Assembly: GCF_004339565.1 (NCBI RefSeq)
Contig: NZ_SMFZ01000002.1
Coordinates: forward strand, 1,116,001 to 1,180,000
Origin: Pseudonocardia endophytica
GTDB lineage: Bacteria; Actinomycetota; Actinomycetes; Mycobacteriales; Pseudonocardiaceae
Direction: 5' to 3'
Length of the DNA stretch: 64,000 bases
Shown: positions 6,861-15,395 of the stretch, piece by piece
How positions within the stretch are numbered: the first letter of the stretch is position 1
How the letters are laid out: each line of letters starts with the position of its first letter
The notes under the pieces: generated by a model
Told to the model about the DNA's origin: nothing
Seen by the model: the letters and a program-made list of their open reading frames with translations, nothing else
The model's database searches: none
Translations under genes and position numbers: made by a program

Positions 6861-9800
6861 GTGGCCCGCCCCGACCCCGCCGCGTCGACGACGTGGTTCG
6901 GTCCCGTCACCGCGCGGAGGTGGTTCGAGCCCGCCGCGCGGAGACAGGGCGGGTCCGCCGGTGGGCCGGGGCGGACCGGCCCGGTCGCGCCGACCGGGTC
7001 CGGGCGTGCGGTGCAGGCGGGCGAGTCCTCCGGGTCGGGCTCTCCTCCGCCTGCCGAGTCCCCTGATCAGCCCACGGTCGATCACGCCGCCGGGCCGCCG
7101 CCCGCGCCTCCGCCCGCGCCCGCCGCCTGGTTCGATCCCGCGGTGCCGACGACCCGTCCCGGTCCGGGTGCGCCGACGACGCGGCCTGGTCCCGGCTCGC
7201 CGATGTCTCAGCCGGGTCCTGGGGTGCCGACGACCCGTTCCGGTCCTGGTGCGCCGATGACTCAGCCCGGTTCGGGTGCGCCGATGATCCGTCCCGGTCC
7301 CGGGAGGCCGACGACCCATCCCAGTCCGGGTGCGCCGATCCCGTGGCCCGGTCCGGGTGCAGCGATGTCTCAGCCCGGTAGCGGGGCGCCGATGTCTCAG
7401 CCTGGTCCCGGGTCGCCGATGACTCAGCCTGATCCGGGGGCGCCGATGACGCGGCTCGGTCCGGAGGCGCCGGCGGCTCAGCCCGGTCCCGGTGCGCTGA
7501 CGGCTCAGCCGGGTCCGGGTGCGCCGATGTCTCAGCCCGGTCCCGGCGCGCCGATGACGCGGCCCGGTCCGGAGGCGCTGACGGCTCAGCCCGGTCCGGG
7601 TGCGCCGATGACCCATCCCGGTCCGGGTGCGCCGATCCCGTGGCCGGGTCCGGGTGCGGCGATGTCTCAGCCCGGTCCCGGCGCGCCGACGACGTCGCCC
7701 AGTCCGGAGGCGCCGATGTCTCAGCCCGGTCCGGGTGCGCCGACGACCCGTCCCGGTTCGGGTGCGCCGCCGGCTCAGCCCGGTCCTGGTGCGCCGATGA
7801 CGCGGCCCGGTCCGGAGGCGCGGGCGGCTCAGCCTGGTCCTGGTGCGCCGATGACCCGTCCCGGTTCGGGTGCATCGATGACTCAGTCCGGTCCTGGGGC
7901 GCCGACGACCCATCCCGGTCCGGGTGCGCCGATCCCGTGGCCTGGTCCGGGTGCGGCGATGTCTCAGCCCGGTAGCGGGGCGCCGACATGGCCCGGTCCG
8001 GGGGCGCCGTCGACCACGGTCCCGCCGGAGCCGAGGCCGTCGCCGACGTCCGGGCCTCCGGTCCGGCCGACGCCGGCCCCTCGCCCGATGCCGCCGGTGC
8101 CGAGCGCGCCGGTGGGCGCTGGTCGCGGTCCAGGTCCCACGCCGCCCGCACCTGCTCGGCCTGCGCCCGGTCCCGTCCGGACCCCGCCCGCAGCAGCTCG
8201 GCCGGTTCCCGGCGGCCGGTCCGCGACACCGGGTGTGCAGGCGGAGCGCGACACCGGGTCGAACCCGGTCGGCCCGACGACGCCACCGCGTCCCGCCGAC
8301 CCCGTCCTCCCGCCCGTTCCGGCTGCTCGGACTCGCGTCGCCGCCGCACCGGTGCAGCACCTGGGTTCGGTGACGCCCGTGCGGCGCACCGCGCCGGCCG
8401 ACGCCGGACGGTCCGCTGTCCGCGCGATCGACCCGGTCCAGCACACCGGCCGGGCCGGGCCGTTGCAGACGATCGGCTCGACCCCGGACGTCGGGGAGGC
8501 TCCTTCGACCGCGCGCGCGGACGAGCACCCTGCCGCCGAGCCGACCACGTACCTCCCGCGCGTCCGTCCGGACGCCGAGGGGACAGGCTCTCTCCCGCAG
8601 GTCGACGAGGTCCCGGCCGTGGAGCGGACCGGACCACGTCCGGAGGTCGAGCCGGTCCCGGACGTCGAGCAGACCGGTCAGCTGCCACGGATCGACCCGG
8701 CTCCCGGCGTCGAGCGGACGACGCACGGTGCGGCGGTCGACGTCGCCGTGCCCGCGGCGGTCGACAGCGCCGTGCCCGCGGCGGTCGACAGCGCCGTGCC
8801 CGCGGCGGACATCGTGGCGGCCACGCGGTTCAGGCCCAGCCCGTCGCCCCGGAGCGCGGCGGACACTCCGCGGGTCGACGAGGCCTCCGACGTCGAGCGG
8901 GCGACACACGTCGCAGCGACGACGGTCGTCGTGTCGCCGACCGAGCGGGGCACGTCGTCGGCGGGACCGGGTCCGTCGGCGGGACCGGGTCCGTCGGCGA
9001 GGCCAGGTCCGTCGGCGAGGCCGAGCCCGTCTCCGCGGCCGAAGGTTCCCGAATCGGAGGTCGTTCGGATCTCGGACGACCTTCCCGGGACGCGAGTCGC
9101 GCCGGTCGAGGACGTGGCGTCGGTCGGGCCGGGTTCGGAGACCGCCGCCGCGGATGCCGTGCGGACCTCGAACGGCTCGCCGACGGCAGACGCCAGGTCG
9201 GCCGAAGGCATCGCGTCCGCCGAGTGGATGGCGCCGCCGTCGGCCGGGCCGGCCCCGACCGTCGAGCCGATCGCGGGTGTCGGGCCGATCGCGGGTGTCG
9301 GGCCGATCGCGGGTGTCGGGCCGATCGCGGGTGTCGGGCCGATCGCGGGTGTCGGGCCGATCGCGGGTGTCGGGCCGATCGCGGGTGTCGGGCCGATCGC
9401 GGGTGTCGGGCCGATCGCGGGTGTCGGGCCGACCGCGGACGTCGAGCAGACCGCGGACGTCGAGCAGACCGCGGACGTCGAGCCGATCGCGGGTGTCGAG
9501 CAGACGCCGCAGGTCGAGCGGACCGTCGTGCCGTCGCCCGTCGTTCCGGGCGGGGACGAGAGCGCACCGGCCGCGGACCTCGCACAGGTCACGGAGGCTG
9601 CGGAGCAGACCGTGCACGCACCCCCGCCCGATCCGGTCCCGGACGTGGACCGGACGACGACCGGGGTGGACCGCGAGCCCGGCCCGATCGTCCCGGCGCC
9701 GCGCACGGGGTCGAGCGCCGAGGCGCTGGGTGCACCGACGGCGCGCCCCGCACCGGAATCGGGCGACCCGAGCCGGCCGGTGCCGGGCCACCCGGAGCGG

Positions 9801-10517
9801 CCCGGCCCCGCGACGGCCGAGCCGGCAGCGAACCCCACCCCACCGCCCGGGAAGCGCACCGGCACGACACGGGAGCGGACCCCACCGGGCCGGACCGGGC
9901 GGGCCGCGCTGATCGCGGCCGTGCTCGTCGTGCCGCTCGCGTTCGGGGTCGGTGAGCCGGACGACGCCCCGCCGCCCGCGGCGTCCGTGCCGCTGACGAT
10001 GCCGAACGGGACGATCCCGATCGCGTCGAACGCCACGGTGGTCGTGCCGGGGCGGAAGGGTCCGGCCCGTCCGGTGGCCGCGCCGTCCGGGCTGTCCGTG
10101 CCGTCGATCGGGCTGACCGCGGGCACCCCGGAACGGCTCGGCATCGACCCCGACGGTCAGCTGGGCGCGCCCGTCGACTTCGACCGGATCGGCTTCTACG
10201 CCCAGGGCCCGAAGCCCGGGGAGGCCGGGCCCGCGGTGATCGTCGGGCACGTGGACTCGTTCCGCGGTCCCGCCGTGTTCTTCCGGCTCGAGGAGATCCA
10301 GCCGGGGCAGCAGATCGTCGTGCCGCGCACCGACGGCCGTCGCACCGTGTTCACCGTCGACGCCGTGAAGCGGTACCCCAAGGACGAGTTCCCGTCCGAC
10401 GAGGTCTACGGCCCGACCGCGAACGCCCAGTTGCGGCTGATCACCTGCGGCGGAACGTTCGACCGGAGTGCCCGGTCCTACGAGGACAACGTCGTCGTGT
10501 TCGCCTCGGTGCACTGA
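6861..10517 (+). CDS. Class F sortase with giant repetitive Pro-rich N-terminal extension
   Basis: From GTG 6861 the product would be 1218 aa. The last about 150 residues are a class F sortase: catalytic His1130 in IVGHVDS, Cys1196 in LITCGGTFD and an Arg just after it. One membrane helix (about 1015-1032) precedes this domain. Upstream is a disordered region of two kinds: about 30 copies of a 9-residue GPGAPMTRP-like unit (7140-8000), then a Pro/Val/Glu-rich part containing nine perfect PIAGVG units. A normal class F sortase is about 200 aa. With a signal-anchor topology the extension would lie in the cytoplasm, which is very odd. All frames are open here, so the true start could be much nearer 9.9 kb. 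It follows the DUF4397 gene directly. Confidence 0.75.
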   Translation: MARPDPAASTTWFGPVTARRWFEPAARRQGGSAGGPGRTGPVAPTGSGRAVQAGESSGSGSPPPAESPDQPTVDHAAGPPPAPPPAPAAWFDPAVPTTRPGPGAPTTRPGPGSPMSQPGPGVPTTRSGPGAPMTQPGSGAPMIRPGPGRPTTHPSPGAPIPWPGPGAAMSQPGSGAPMSQPGPGSPMTQPDPGAPMTRLGPEAPAAQPGPGALTAQPGPGAPMSQPGPGAPMTRPGPEALTAQPGPGAPMTHPGPGAPIPWPGPGAAMSQPGPGAPTTSPSPEAPMSQPGPGAPTTRPGSGAPPAQPGPGAPMTRPGPEARAAQPGPGAPMTRPGSGASMTQSGPGAPTTHPGPGAPIPWPGPGAAMSQPGSGAPTWPGPGAPSTTVPPEPRPSPTSGPPVRPTPAPRPMPPVPSAPVGAGRGPGPTPPAPARPAPGPVRTPPAAARPVPGGRSATPGVQAERDTGSNPVGPTTPPRPADPVLPPVPAARTRVAAAPVQHLGSVTPVRRTAPADAGRSAVRAIDPVQHTGRAGPLQTIGSTPDVGEAPSTARADEHPAAEPTTYLPRVRPDAEGTGSLPQVDEVPAVERTGPRPEVEPVPDVEQTGQLPRIDPAPGVERTTHGAAVDVAVPAAVDSAVPAAVDSAVPAADIVAATRFRPSPSPRSAADTPRVDEASDVERATHVAATTVVVSPTERGTSSAGPGPSAGPGPSARPGPSARPSPSPRPKVPESEVVRISDDLPGTRVAPVEDVASVGPGSETAAADAVRTSNGSPTADARSAEGIASAEWMAPPSAGPAPTVEPIAGVGPIAGVGPIAGVGPIAGVGPIAGVGPIAGVGPIAGVGPIAGVGPIAGVGPTADVEQTADVEQTADVEPIAGVEQTPQVERTVVPSPVVPGGDESAPAADLAQVTEAAEQTVHAPPPDPVPDVDRTTTGVDREPGPIVPAPRTGSSAEALGAPTARPAPESGDPSRPVPGHPERPGPATAEPAANPTPPPGKRTGTTRERTPPGRTGRAALIAAVLVVPLAFGVGEPDDAPPPAASVPLTMPNGTIPIASNATVVVPGRKGPARPVAAPSGLSVPSIGLTAGTPERLGIDPDGQLGAPVDFDRIGFYAQGPKPGEAGPAVIVGHVDSFRGPAVFFRLEEIQPGQQIVVPRTDGRRTVFTVDAVKRYPKDEFPSDEVYGPTANAQLRLITCGGTFDRSARSYEDNVVVFASVH
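7140..8000 (+). repeat. 27-bp tandem repeat array with 297-bp higher-order period
   Basis: Imperfect 27-bp units (about 30) encode GPGAPMTRP-like nonapeptides. A distinctive variant encoding APIPWPGPGAAM recurs with its CCGATCCCG at 7335, 7632 and 7929, exactly 297 bp (11 units) apart each time. This shows that a block of eleven units was itself duplicated twice. Confidence 0.9.
9267..9428 (+). repeat. Nine perfect 18-bp tandem repeats
   Basis: The unit CCGATCGCGGGTGTCGGG is repeated nine times without a change and encodes PIAGVG in the sortase frame. Diverged TADVEQ units follow to about 9500. The identity between copies suggests recent slippage or unequal exchange, and variable length between strains. 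Confidence 0.95.
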
Positions 10518-10549
10518 GGCACACCACGTAACGCCACACCGCAAGATCC

Positions 10550-10563
10550 ACGACAGTCCTGTC
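10550..10563. promoter_or_regulatory. CGACAG-TC-CTGTCG palindrome
   Basis: A perfect 6-bp inverted repeat in the 70-bp gap between the sortase gene and the next glycosyltransferase could be an operator or a small terminator stem. No further support is visible. Confidence 0.3.
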
Positions 10564-10587
10564 GGGGGGAACGGTCAGGAGGTCGGA

Positions 10588-11688
10588 GTGCGGGTACTGC
10601 ACGTGAGCCAGCCGGTGGACGCCGGCGTGGCTGCGGTCGCCCTGATGCTCGCCGCCGACCAGCGCGAGCGGGGCTGGGACGCCCGGATCGCCTGCCCGCG
10701 TGGAGAACTCGTCGACCGGGCCGTCGCCGCGTCGGTGCCCGTGCGCGTGTGGGAGGCGACCCGCGGCCCCGGTCGCTCCGTGCCGTCGGAGGTCCGCTCG
10801 CTCGCCGCGATCGTCAGGGCGCACGCCCCGGACCTCGTCCACCTGCACAGCTCCAAGGCCGGACTCGCCGGACGGCTGGCCGTGCGCGGTCGTCGTCCCA
10901 CGATCTTCCAGCCGCACGCCTGGTCCTTCGACGCCGTCGAGGGTGGCACCGCGACGGCCGCCCGCGTCTGGGAGCGGGTCGGCGCCCGCTGGGCCCACCG
11001 CCTGCTCTGCGTCAGCGAGGACGAGCTGCGTCTCGGCCGCGCCGCTGGCGTCCGGACACCCGCGCGCGTCGTACCGAACGGCGTCGACACCGACCGCTTC
11101 GCGCCGCGCCCCGCCACCGCCGCCCGCCTGGCACTCGGCCTGCCGGACGCGCCGCTCGTGCTCTGCCTCGGGCGGCTCACCGAGCAGAAGGGCCAGGACC
11201 TGCTGCTGCGGGCCTGGCCGCAGGTGCGCGAGCGGGTGCCGGACGCGCAGCTCGTCGTCGTCGGCGACGGCCCGCGCTCCGACGAGTGGCGCGCCGCCTG
11301 CACCGATCCCTCCGTCCTGTGGCGCGGCGGCACCGGGGATCCGGCGCCCTGGTACGCCGCGGCGGACGTCGTCGCGCTGCCCTCGCGCTGGGAGGGCATG
11401 CCGCTCGTCGCGCTCGAGGCGCTCGCGTCCGGACGACCGGTCGCCGGCTTCGACGTGACCGGCGTCCGGGAGGCCGTCGGGGAGGCGGGCGCCGTCGTCG
11501 CACCAGGGGACACCGACGCGCTGGCCGAGGCGATCGCCGCCCGCCTGCACCCGGGAGGCCCCGCGCGGGCCGAGGGCGCCGCGGGGCGTGCCCGCGTGAT
11601 CGACCTGTTCGACCGGAAACGCACGGCGGACGCCGTCGCCGACGTCGTCGAGGACCTGGTCCGAGGAAGCCACCGAGGAGAACGATGA
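10588..11688 (+). CDS. GT4-family glycosyltransferase
   Basis: The 366-aa GT-B fold protein has an N-terminal Glyco_transf_4 region starting VLHVSQPVDAGVA and a C-terminal Glycos_transf_1 domain. The latter shows the donor-site motifs VPNGVDT, GRLTEQKGQD and EGMPLVALEALASG (E-x7-E type). It transfers a sugar from a nucleotide donor to a lipid-linked acceptor at the cytoplasmic face. The GTG at 10588 is preceded by AGGAGG with good spacing. It opens an EPS operon: its stop overlaps the next ATG, and that gene overlaps the flippase. The donor and acceptor cannot be read from sequence. Confidence 0.9.
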   Translation: MRVLHVSQPVDAGVAAVALMLAADQRERGWDARIACPRGELVDRAVAASVPVRVWEATRGPGRSVPSEVRSLAAIVRAHAPDLVHLHSSKAGLAGRLAVRGRRPTIFQPHAWSFDAVEGGTATAARVWERVGARWAHRLLCVSEDELRLGRAAGVRTPARVVPNGVDTDRFAPRPATAARLALGLPDAPLVLCLGRLTEQKGQDLLLRAWPQVRERVPDAQLVVVGDGPRSDEWRAACTDPSVLWRGGTGDPAPWYAAADVVALPSRWEGMPLVALEALASGRPVAGFDVTGVREAVGEAGAVVAPGDTDALAEAIAARLHPGGPARAEGAAGRARVIDLFDRKRTADAVADVVEDLVRGSHRGER

Positions 11689-12698
11689 CCACCACCGACG
11701 GGCGGGCCCGGCAGGATGGGTCCGTGCCCCGCGAGTCCGTGCCGCCGCGCGCCGTCGACGGGCTCGCCGCCCGCACGCACAGGCCGCGCCGACGCTGGCC
11801 GCGGATCACCGCCGTCGCCGTGGTCGTCGGCATCCTGGCCGCCGCCGTGGTGATCGGCGTCTCCGCGCTGCTGCCGCCGTCGTACACCGGCCGGGTCGGC
11901 CTGCTCGCGCTGCCCACCGAGAACAGCGGGTCGGCGCTGCTCAACCAGTCCGGTGTGTCCACCAGCTACGGCGAGGTGGTCAGCCTGGCGATGCCGTCGA
12001 TCTCCGACGTGGTCGCGTCGCCGACGCTGCTGGACGCCGTGTCCCGCGCGGTGCCCGGCTCCCCGTCCGCCGACGACCTCGCGTCCGGGGTCAGCGTGGA
12101 GCTGCTGTCCGGGTCCGGCGTCGCGCGCGTGTCGGTGGCCGCGGCCGACCCCGCTGTCGCCGGGAAGCTCGCCGAGGCCGTCGGCAACGAGGTGATCAGG
12201 GCGAACCTGCTCGCCCCCGCCGGTGAGCTGCGCCTGCTCGACCCGCGCGCGACCGTGCTGCAGACCAGCCCGGACATGGGTCTCGCGACCGGGATCGCGC
12301 TGATCGCCGGTCTCGTCGCGGCCGGTGCCGCCGTGCTCGTGATGCGTCCGTTCCGGGCGCGCCCCGGTGCCGGGCACGCCGCGCTGGAGGCGGTGACCCT
12401 GGCCGGTCGCGGCCCGGCGACGCTGCTCGACGGGGACGACCCCGCGCTCGTCGAACGCGCCCGTGTGCTGGTGCGGGCCGCGGACCGGCCGGTGCGGGTC
12501 GTCGGCGCGTCCCCTGGCGTCGCCGACTCGGTGCTGGCGCTGCAGAGCGACCTCGCCACCGGCCCGCGCACGGAGTCGGACGCGACGCCGTCGGTGCTCG
12601 TCGTCGTCGACCGTGCGGACGCCCGCCGCGAGGACGTGGACGACGCGCTGGGGGCGCTGCCGGAGGGAGCCGCGGTTCTCGCGGTCGTCGTTGTCTGA
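11685..12698 (+). CDS. Wzz-like polysaccharide co-polymerase with degenerate kinase-like tail
   Basis: The 337-aa protein has TM1 at about 41-64, a periplasmic Wzz-type region (about 65-200) and TM2 at about 204-224. The cytoplasmic tail ends in a hydrophobic strand of Val residues. The tail follows the layout of a BY-kinase (VRVVGASPG where a P-loop would be, then VLVVVDR), but there is no GK(S/T) and no Tyr cluster. I infer a chain-length or export factor that has lost kinase activity. The ATG overlaps the upstream stop (ATGA), and its own stop lies inside the start of the flippase gene. It is paralogous to the truncated gene at the left edge. Confidence 0.75.
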   Translation: MTTTDGRARQDGSVPRESVPPRAVDGLAARTHRPRRRWPRITAVAVVVGILAAAVVIGVSALLPPSYTGRVGLLALPTENSGSALLNQSGVSTSYGEVVSLAMPSISDVVASPTLLDAVSRAVPGSPSADDLASGVSVELLSGSGVARVSVAAADPAVAGKLAEAVGNEVIRANLLAPAGELRLLDPRATVLQTSPDMGLATGIALIAGLVAAGAAVLVMRPFRARPGAGHAALEAVTLAGRGPATLLDGDDPALVERARVLVRAADRPVRVVGASPGVADSVLALQSDLATGPRTESDATPSVLVVVDRADARREDVDDALGALPEGAAVLAVVVV

Positions 12699-14172
12699 GT
12701 CGACGGCCGCGGAGCCCGCCGAGCAGGGCGGCGGGCTGGGCCTCACGGCGACCCGCGGCTCGCTCTGGCTCGGGCTGGTCAACCTGCTGTCCAAGGGCAG
12801 CCAGGTCGTGGTCACGGTCGTGCTCGCCGGATTCCTCACCGAGGCCGAGCTCGGCCTGGTGACGGTCGCCGTGTCGCTGGTGGCGGTCGGGCAGGTGGTG
12901 CAGTCGATGGGCGTCTTCGACGTCGTGTCCCGCACCCGCCGCGACCCGGAGGTCGTGGCCGGCACGCTGATGACGATCTCGGTGGGCATCGGCGCGCTGC
13001 TCGCGCTCGTGGCGGTGCTGGCCCGCGACCCGATCGCCGCCGCGCTCGGCGCGCCCGCGGCCGCCCCGCTCGTCGTGATCGCGGCGATCAGCCTGCCGTT
13101 CACGGCCGCAGGTGGCGTGCAGATGGGCCTGATGCACCGTGAGCTGCAGTTCCGGCGACGGATGCTGCCCGACGCCGGCAGCGCACTCGTCGCGACCGTC
13201 GTGACGATCGTGCTGGCCGCGCTCGGGGCGGGTGCCGAGTCGCTCGCGATCGGCCTGCTGATCGGCGCCGTGCTGATGCCGGTGCTGGGTGTCGTCGTCG
13301 GCGTGCGGGTCCGCCCGGGCTGGAACCGCGGGGCCGCCGTCGAGACCCTCGAGTGGACGCGCGTCGTCGGGCCGGGAGCCGTCGTCGCCGTGCTGCTGGT
13401 CAACGTCGACTACGCGACCGTGTCCCGGACGCTCGGGCCCGCCGCGGTCGGCGTGTACTCGCTGGCGTTCCGGATCGCGTGGGCGCCGTACCTGATGATC
13501 GCGCTGGTGCTGGGCGCGGTGTCGTTCCCGGTGTACGCCCGGCTGCGCCGCGAGGGCCGCGACCTGCGCGATGCCGCGACCCGCTTCCTGCGCGCCGTGC
13601 TCGTGCTGGCCGGCGGGCCGTACCTGATCGCGGCGCTCGTCGCGGACCGGGTGGTCGTGCTCGACGCGCGGTGGGCTCCCGCGTCGGCCGTGCTCGTCGT
13701 GCTGTGCGGCTACGGGCTGGGCTTCGCGGTGCAGTTCATGCTGCAGGAGGTCGTCCGCGCGGTGGACCGGCCCGGCGCCTACCTCGTGTTGCAGATCGCG
13801 CACCTGGCGCTGCTGCTCGCCGGGCTCGTGGTGCTGACCCGGTACGGCGTCGTCGCCGCGGCGTTCGCGCAGCTGGTCGCCGTCGCCGTGGTCATCCCGC
13901 CGACGCTGTGGGTGCTGCACCGGTCGGGCGGGCTGCCGCACATCGTGCCGGTGGCGCGCTCGGTGGCCGGGATCGTGGTGGCGGGCGCCGTCGGTCTCGG
14001 CGTCGAGTGGGGATTGTCCCCTGTGGACGCCCTGTCCGACCCGGCGTCGGTCCCCGGCCTGGTCGTGCACGCCCTGCTGCTGCTCGCGCTGTACGGGGCC
14101 GTGATGCTGCTGACCAACCGGGACCTGGTGGCCGACCTGCGGTCCCTGCGCTCGCCGGAGGACGCGGGGTGA
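12691..14172 (+). CDS. Wzx-like polysaccharide flippase
   Basis: The 493-aa integral membrane protein has about 14 hydrophobic segments and belongs to the MATE/MVF (Polysacc_synt) superfamily. It starts SLWLGLVNLLSKGSQ, typical of lipopolysaccharide-biosynthesis flippases of the WzxC type. It would move undecaprenyl-linked repeat units outward. The TTG at 12691 overlaps the upstream gene's stop by 8 bases, indicating translational coupling; there is no ATG or GTG at this point in the frame. A second, unrelated flippase lies in the low-GC island at 55276. Confidence 0.88.
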   Translation: MSESTAAEPAEQGGGLGLTATRGSLWLGLVNLLSKGSQVVVTVVLAGFLTEAELGLVTVAVSLVAVGQVVQSMGVFDVVSRTRRDPEVVAGTLMTISVGIGALLALVAVLARDPIAAALGAPAAAPLVVIAAISLPFTAAGGVQMGLMHRELQFRRRMLPDAGSALVATVVTIVLAALGAGAESLAIGLLIGAVLMPVLGVVVGVRVRPGWNRGAAVETLEWTRVVGPGAVVAVLLVNVDYATVSRTLGPAAVGVYSLAFRIAWAPYLMIALVLGAVSFPVYARLRREGRDLRDAATRFLRAVLVLAGGPYLIAALVADRVVVLDARWAPASAVLVVLCGYGLGFAVQFMLQEVVRAVDRPGAYLVLQIAHLALLLAGLVVLTRYGVVAAAFAQLVAVAVVIPPTLWVLHRSGGLPHIVPVARSVAGIVVAGAVGLGVEWGLSPVDALSDPASVPGLVVHALLLLALYGAVMLLTNRDLVADLRSLRSPEDAG

Positions 14173-14187
14173 GCCCGGGCGGCCGGT

Positions 14188-15393
14188 TCAGCGGACGAGG
14201 ATCACCGCGTCCGCGCCGGGGACCGTGACGTCGGCGCCGGCCGGGCTACCGCCCGGGGTGCGCATGCCGGTGGGCGGCGTGACCGTCGCGGACGTGGTCG
14301 TCGGGTTCAGCGCCACCCAGCCGTTCGCGAACTCCCTGGTCCAGACGCCGTCGTCGTCGCGCCGGGCCGGGCCGGTCGCCGCGCCGAGCGACAGCGACTG
14401 GTAGCCCGACCAGCCCGGCTGCGAGTAGTCGCCGGTCGGGGACGCCGTCCAGCACGTCCGGTCCCCGGACAGCAGCGCCGCCCCGGCGAACCCGGCCCGC
14501 TCGGCCGCCCCGTCCCGGGACCGGTCGTCGCCGGTCTTCGTGACGAGCAGCGTGAGGTGCTTCCCGTCGGTCGCGCCGCGCAGCATCTCGTCCCACTGGT
14601 CGCCCTGCCAGGTGATCAGCGAGCCGTCGTCGCCGTACTGCGCGAAGTTCTCCTCCATCGCGCCGCCGAACCGGGAGTGCTCCGTCCAGCGGCCGGGGAA
14701 CAGGCGGGCCTCGGACAGGTTCGGCACGAGCAGCTTGCCCCGGGCCTCGAGCTCCGTGCCCGCCGTCGTCACCAGGCGGTCCAGCCCGTCCCGGATCCTC
14801 CGGTTCGTCTCGTCCACACCGGACGTCCCGGCCAGCACGGCGTTCGAGTAGAAGCTCAGGTCGGCGATGTCGTTGTCGGCGAACACGCCGTCCCAGCCGT
14901 TGCGGACGGTCTCCGCGCTCACGTCGTCGGCCCACGCCCGCTGGTAACCGGTGTCCCACACGGTCATCTGCCAGTGCTGCGGGAACGGCCGCCACTCGAT
15001 GCGCTGCCCCGAGGTGTCGGTCGCGAACCAGTCCGGGTTCGCGGCCGGGTCCACACCGGACGGCATCAGCCCGTCCCGCGCCGCCGGGTAGCTGCGCGTC
15101 GAGGACAGGTCCTTGTAGACGAGCACGGTGACGGCCGGGTTCAGCTGCCGCAGCCGCTTCTGGGCCGCGACCTCCCACGCGTTGAGCACGACCACGGGGT
15201 AGCGGCGGGCGGCGTCCACGAGCTGGGCGTCGGTCGGCTCGGCGCCGAGCGCGAGCCACATCCCGCACGTCACGGGCGACGCGGCAGGTGTCCGCGACGC
15301 GGGCGGAGCCTCGGCGGGCGCACCGTCCGCGGCCGCGCACCCGACCAGCAACGTCCCGGCCAGAAGGACCGCCGCGATCGTGCGCGCGTGCAC
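14188..15393 (-). CDS. Lipoprotein, putative glycoside hydrolase (GHL15-like)
   Basis: The 401-aa product has a lipoprotein signal peptide (hydrophobic 5-18, lipobox LLVGC). It is followed by a TIM-barrel-like domain with VVLNAWE, VLVYKDLSST, DGVFADND (acidic pair in a barrel strand), MEENF and LLVTKT. This matches my recollection of the hypothetical glycosyl-hydrolase-like family 15. It probably trims or releases polysaccharide outside the cell. The GTG start at 15393 lies just after the sugar transferase stop (15396), so both belong to one minus-strand operon. Catalysis is inferred from the fold and acidic residues only. Confidence 0.7.
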   Translation of the reverse strand: MHARTIAAVLLAGTLLVGCAAADGAPAEAPPASRTPAASPVTCGMWLALGAEPTDAQLVDAARRYPVVVLNAWEVAAQKRLRQLNPAVTVLVYKDLSSTRSYPAARDGLMPSGVDPAANPDWFATDTSGQRIEWRPFPQHWQMTVWDTGYQRAWADDVSAETVRNGWDGVFADNDIADLSFYSNAVLAGTSGVDETNRRIRDGLDRLVTTAGTELEARGKLLVPNLSEARLFPGRWTEHSRFGGAMEENFAQYGDDGSLITWQGDQWDEMLRGATDGKHLTLLVTKTGDDRSRDGAAERAGFAGAALLSGDRTCWTASPTGDYSQPGWSGYQSLSLGAATGPARRDDDGVWTREFANGWVALNPTTTSATVTPPTGMRTPGGSPAGADVTVPGADAVILVR

Positions 15394-15395
15394 GC

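Noticed and set aside
9267..9428. CRISPR-like array
   Set aside because: The repeats are head-to-tail without spacers and encode PIAGVG in a protein frame.
6807..10544. A 1245-codon open frame on the minus strand opposite the sortase
   Set aside because: It is Arg/His/Thr-rich nonsense produced by GC-rich repeats. The opposite strand carries the sortase catalytic motifs in frame.
12196..14070. A 624-codon minus-strand frame opposite the flippase
   Set aside because: It is His/Asp/Gln/Arg-rich with no membrane or enzyme signature. The plus frame is a clear flippase.
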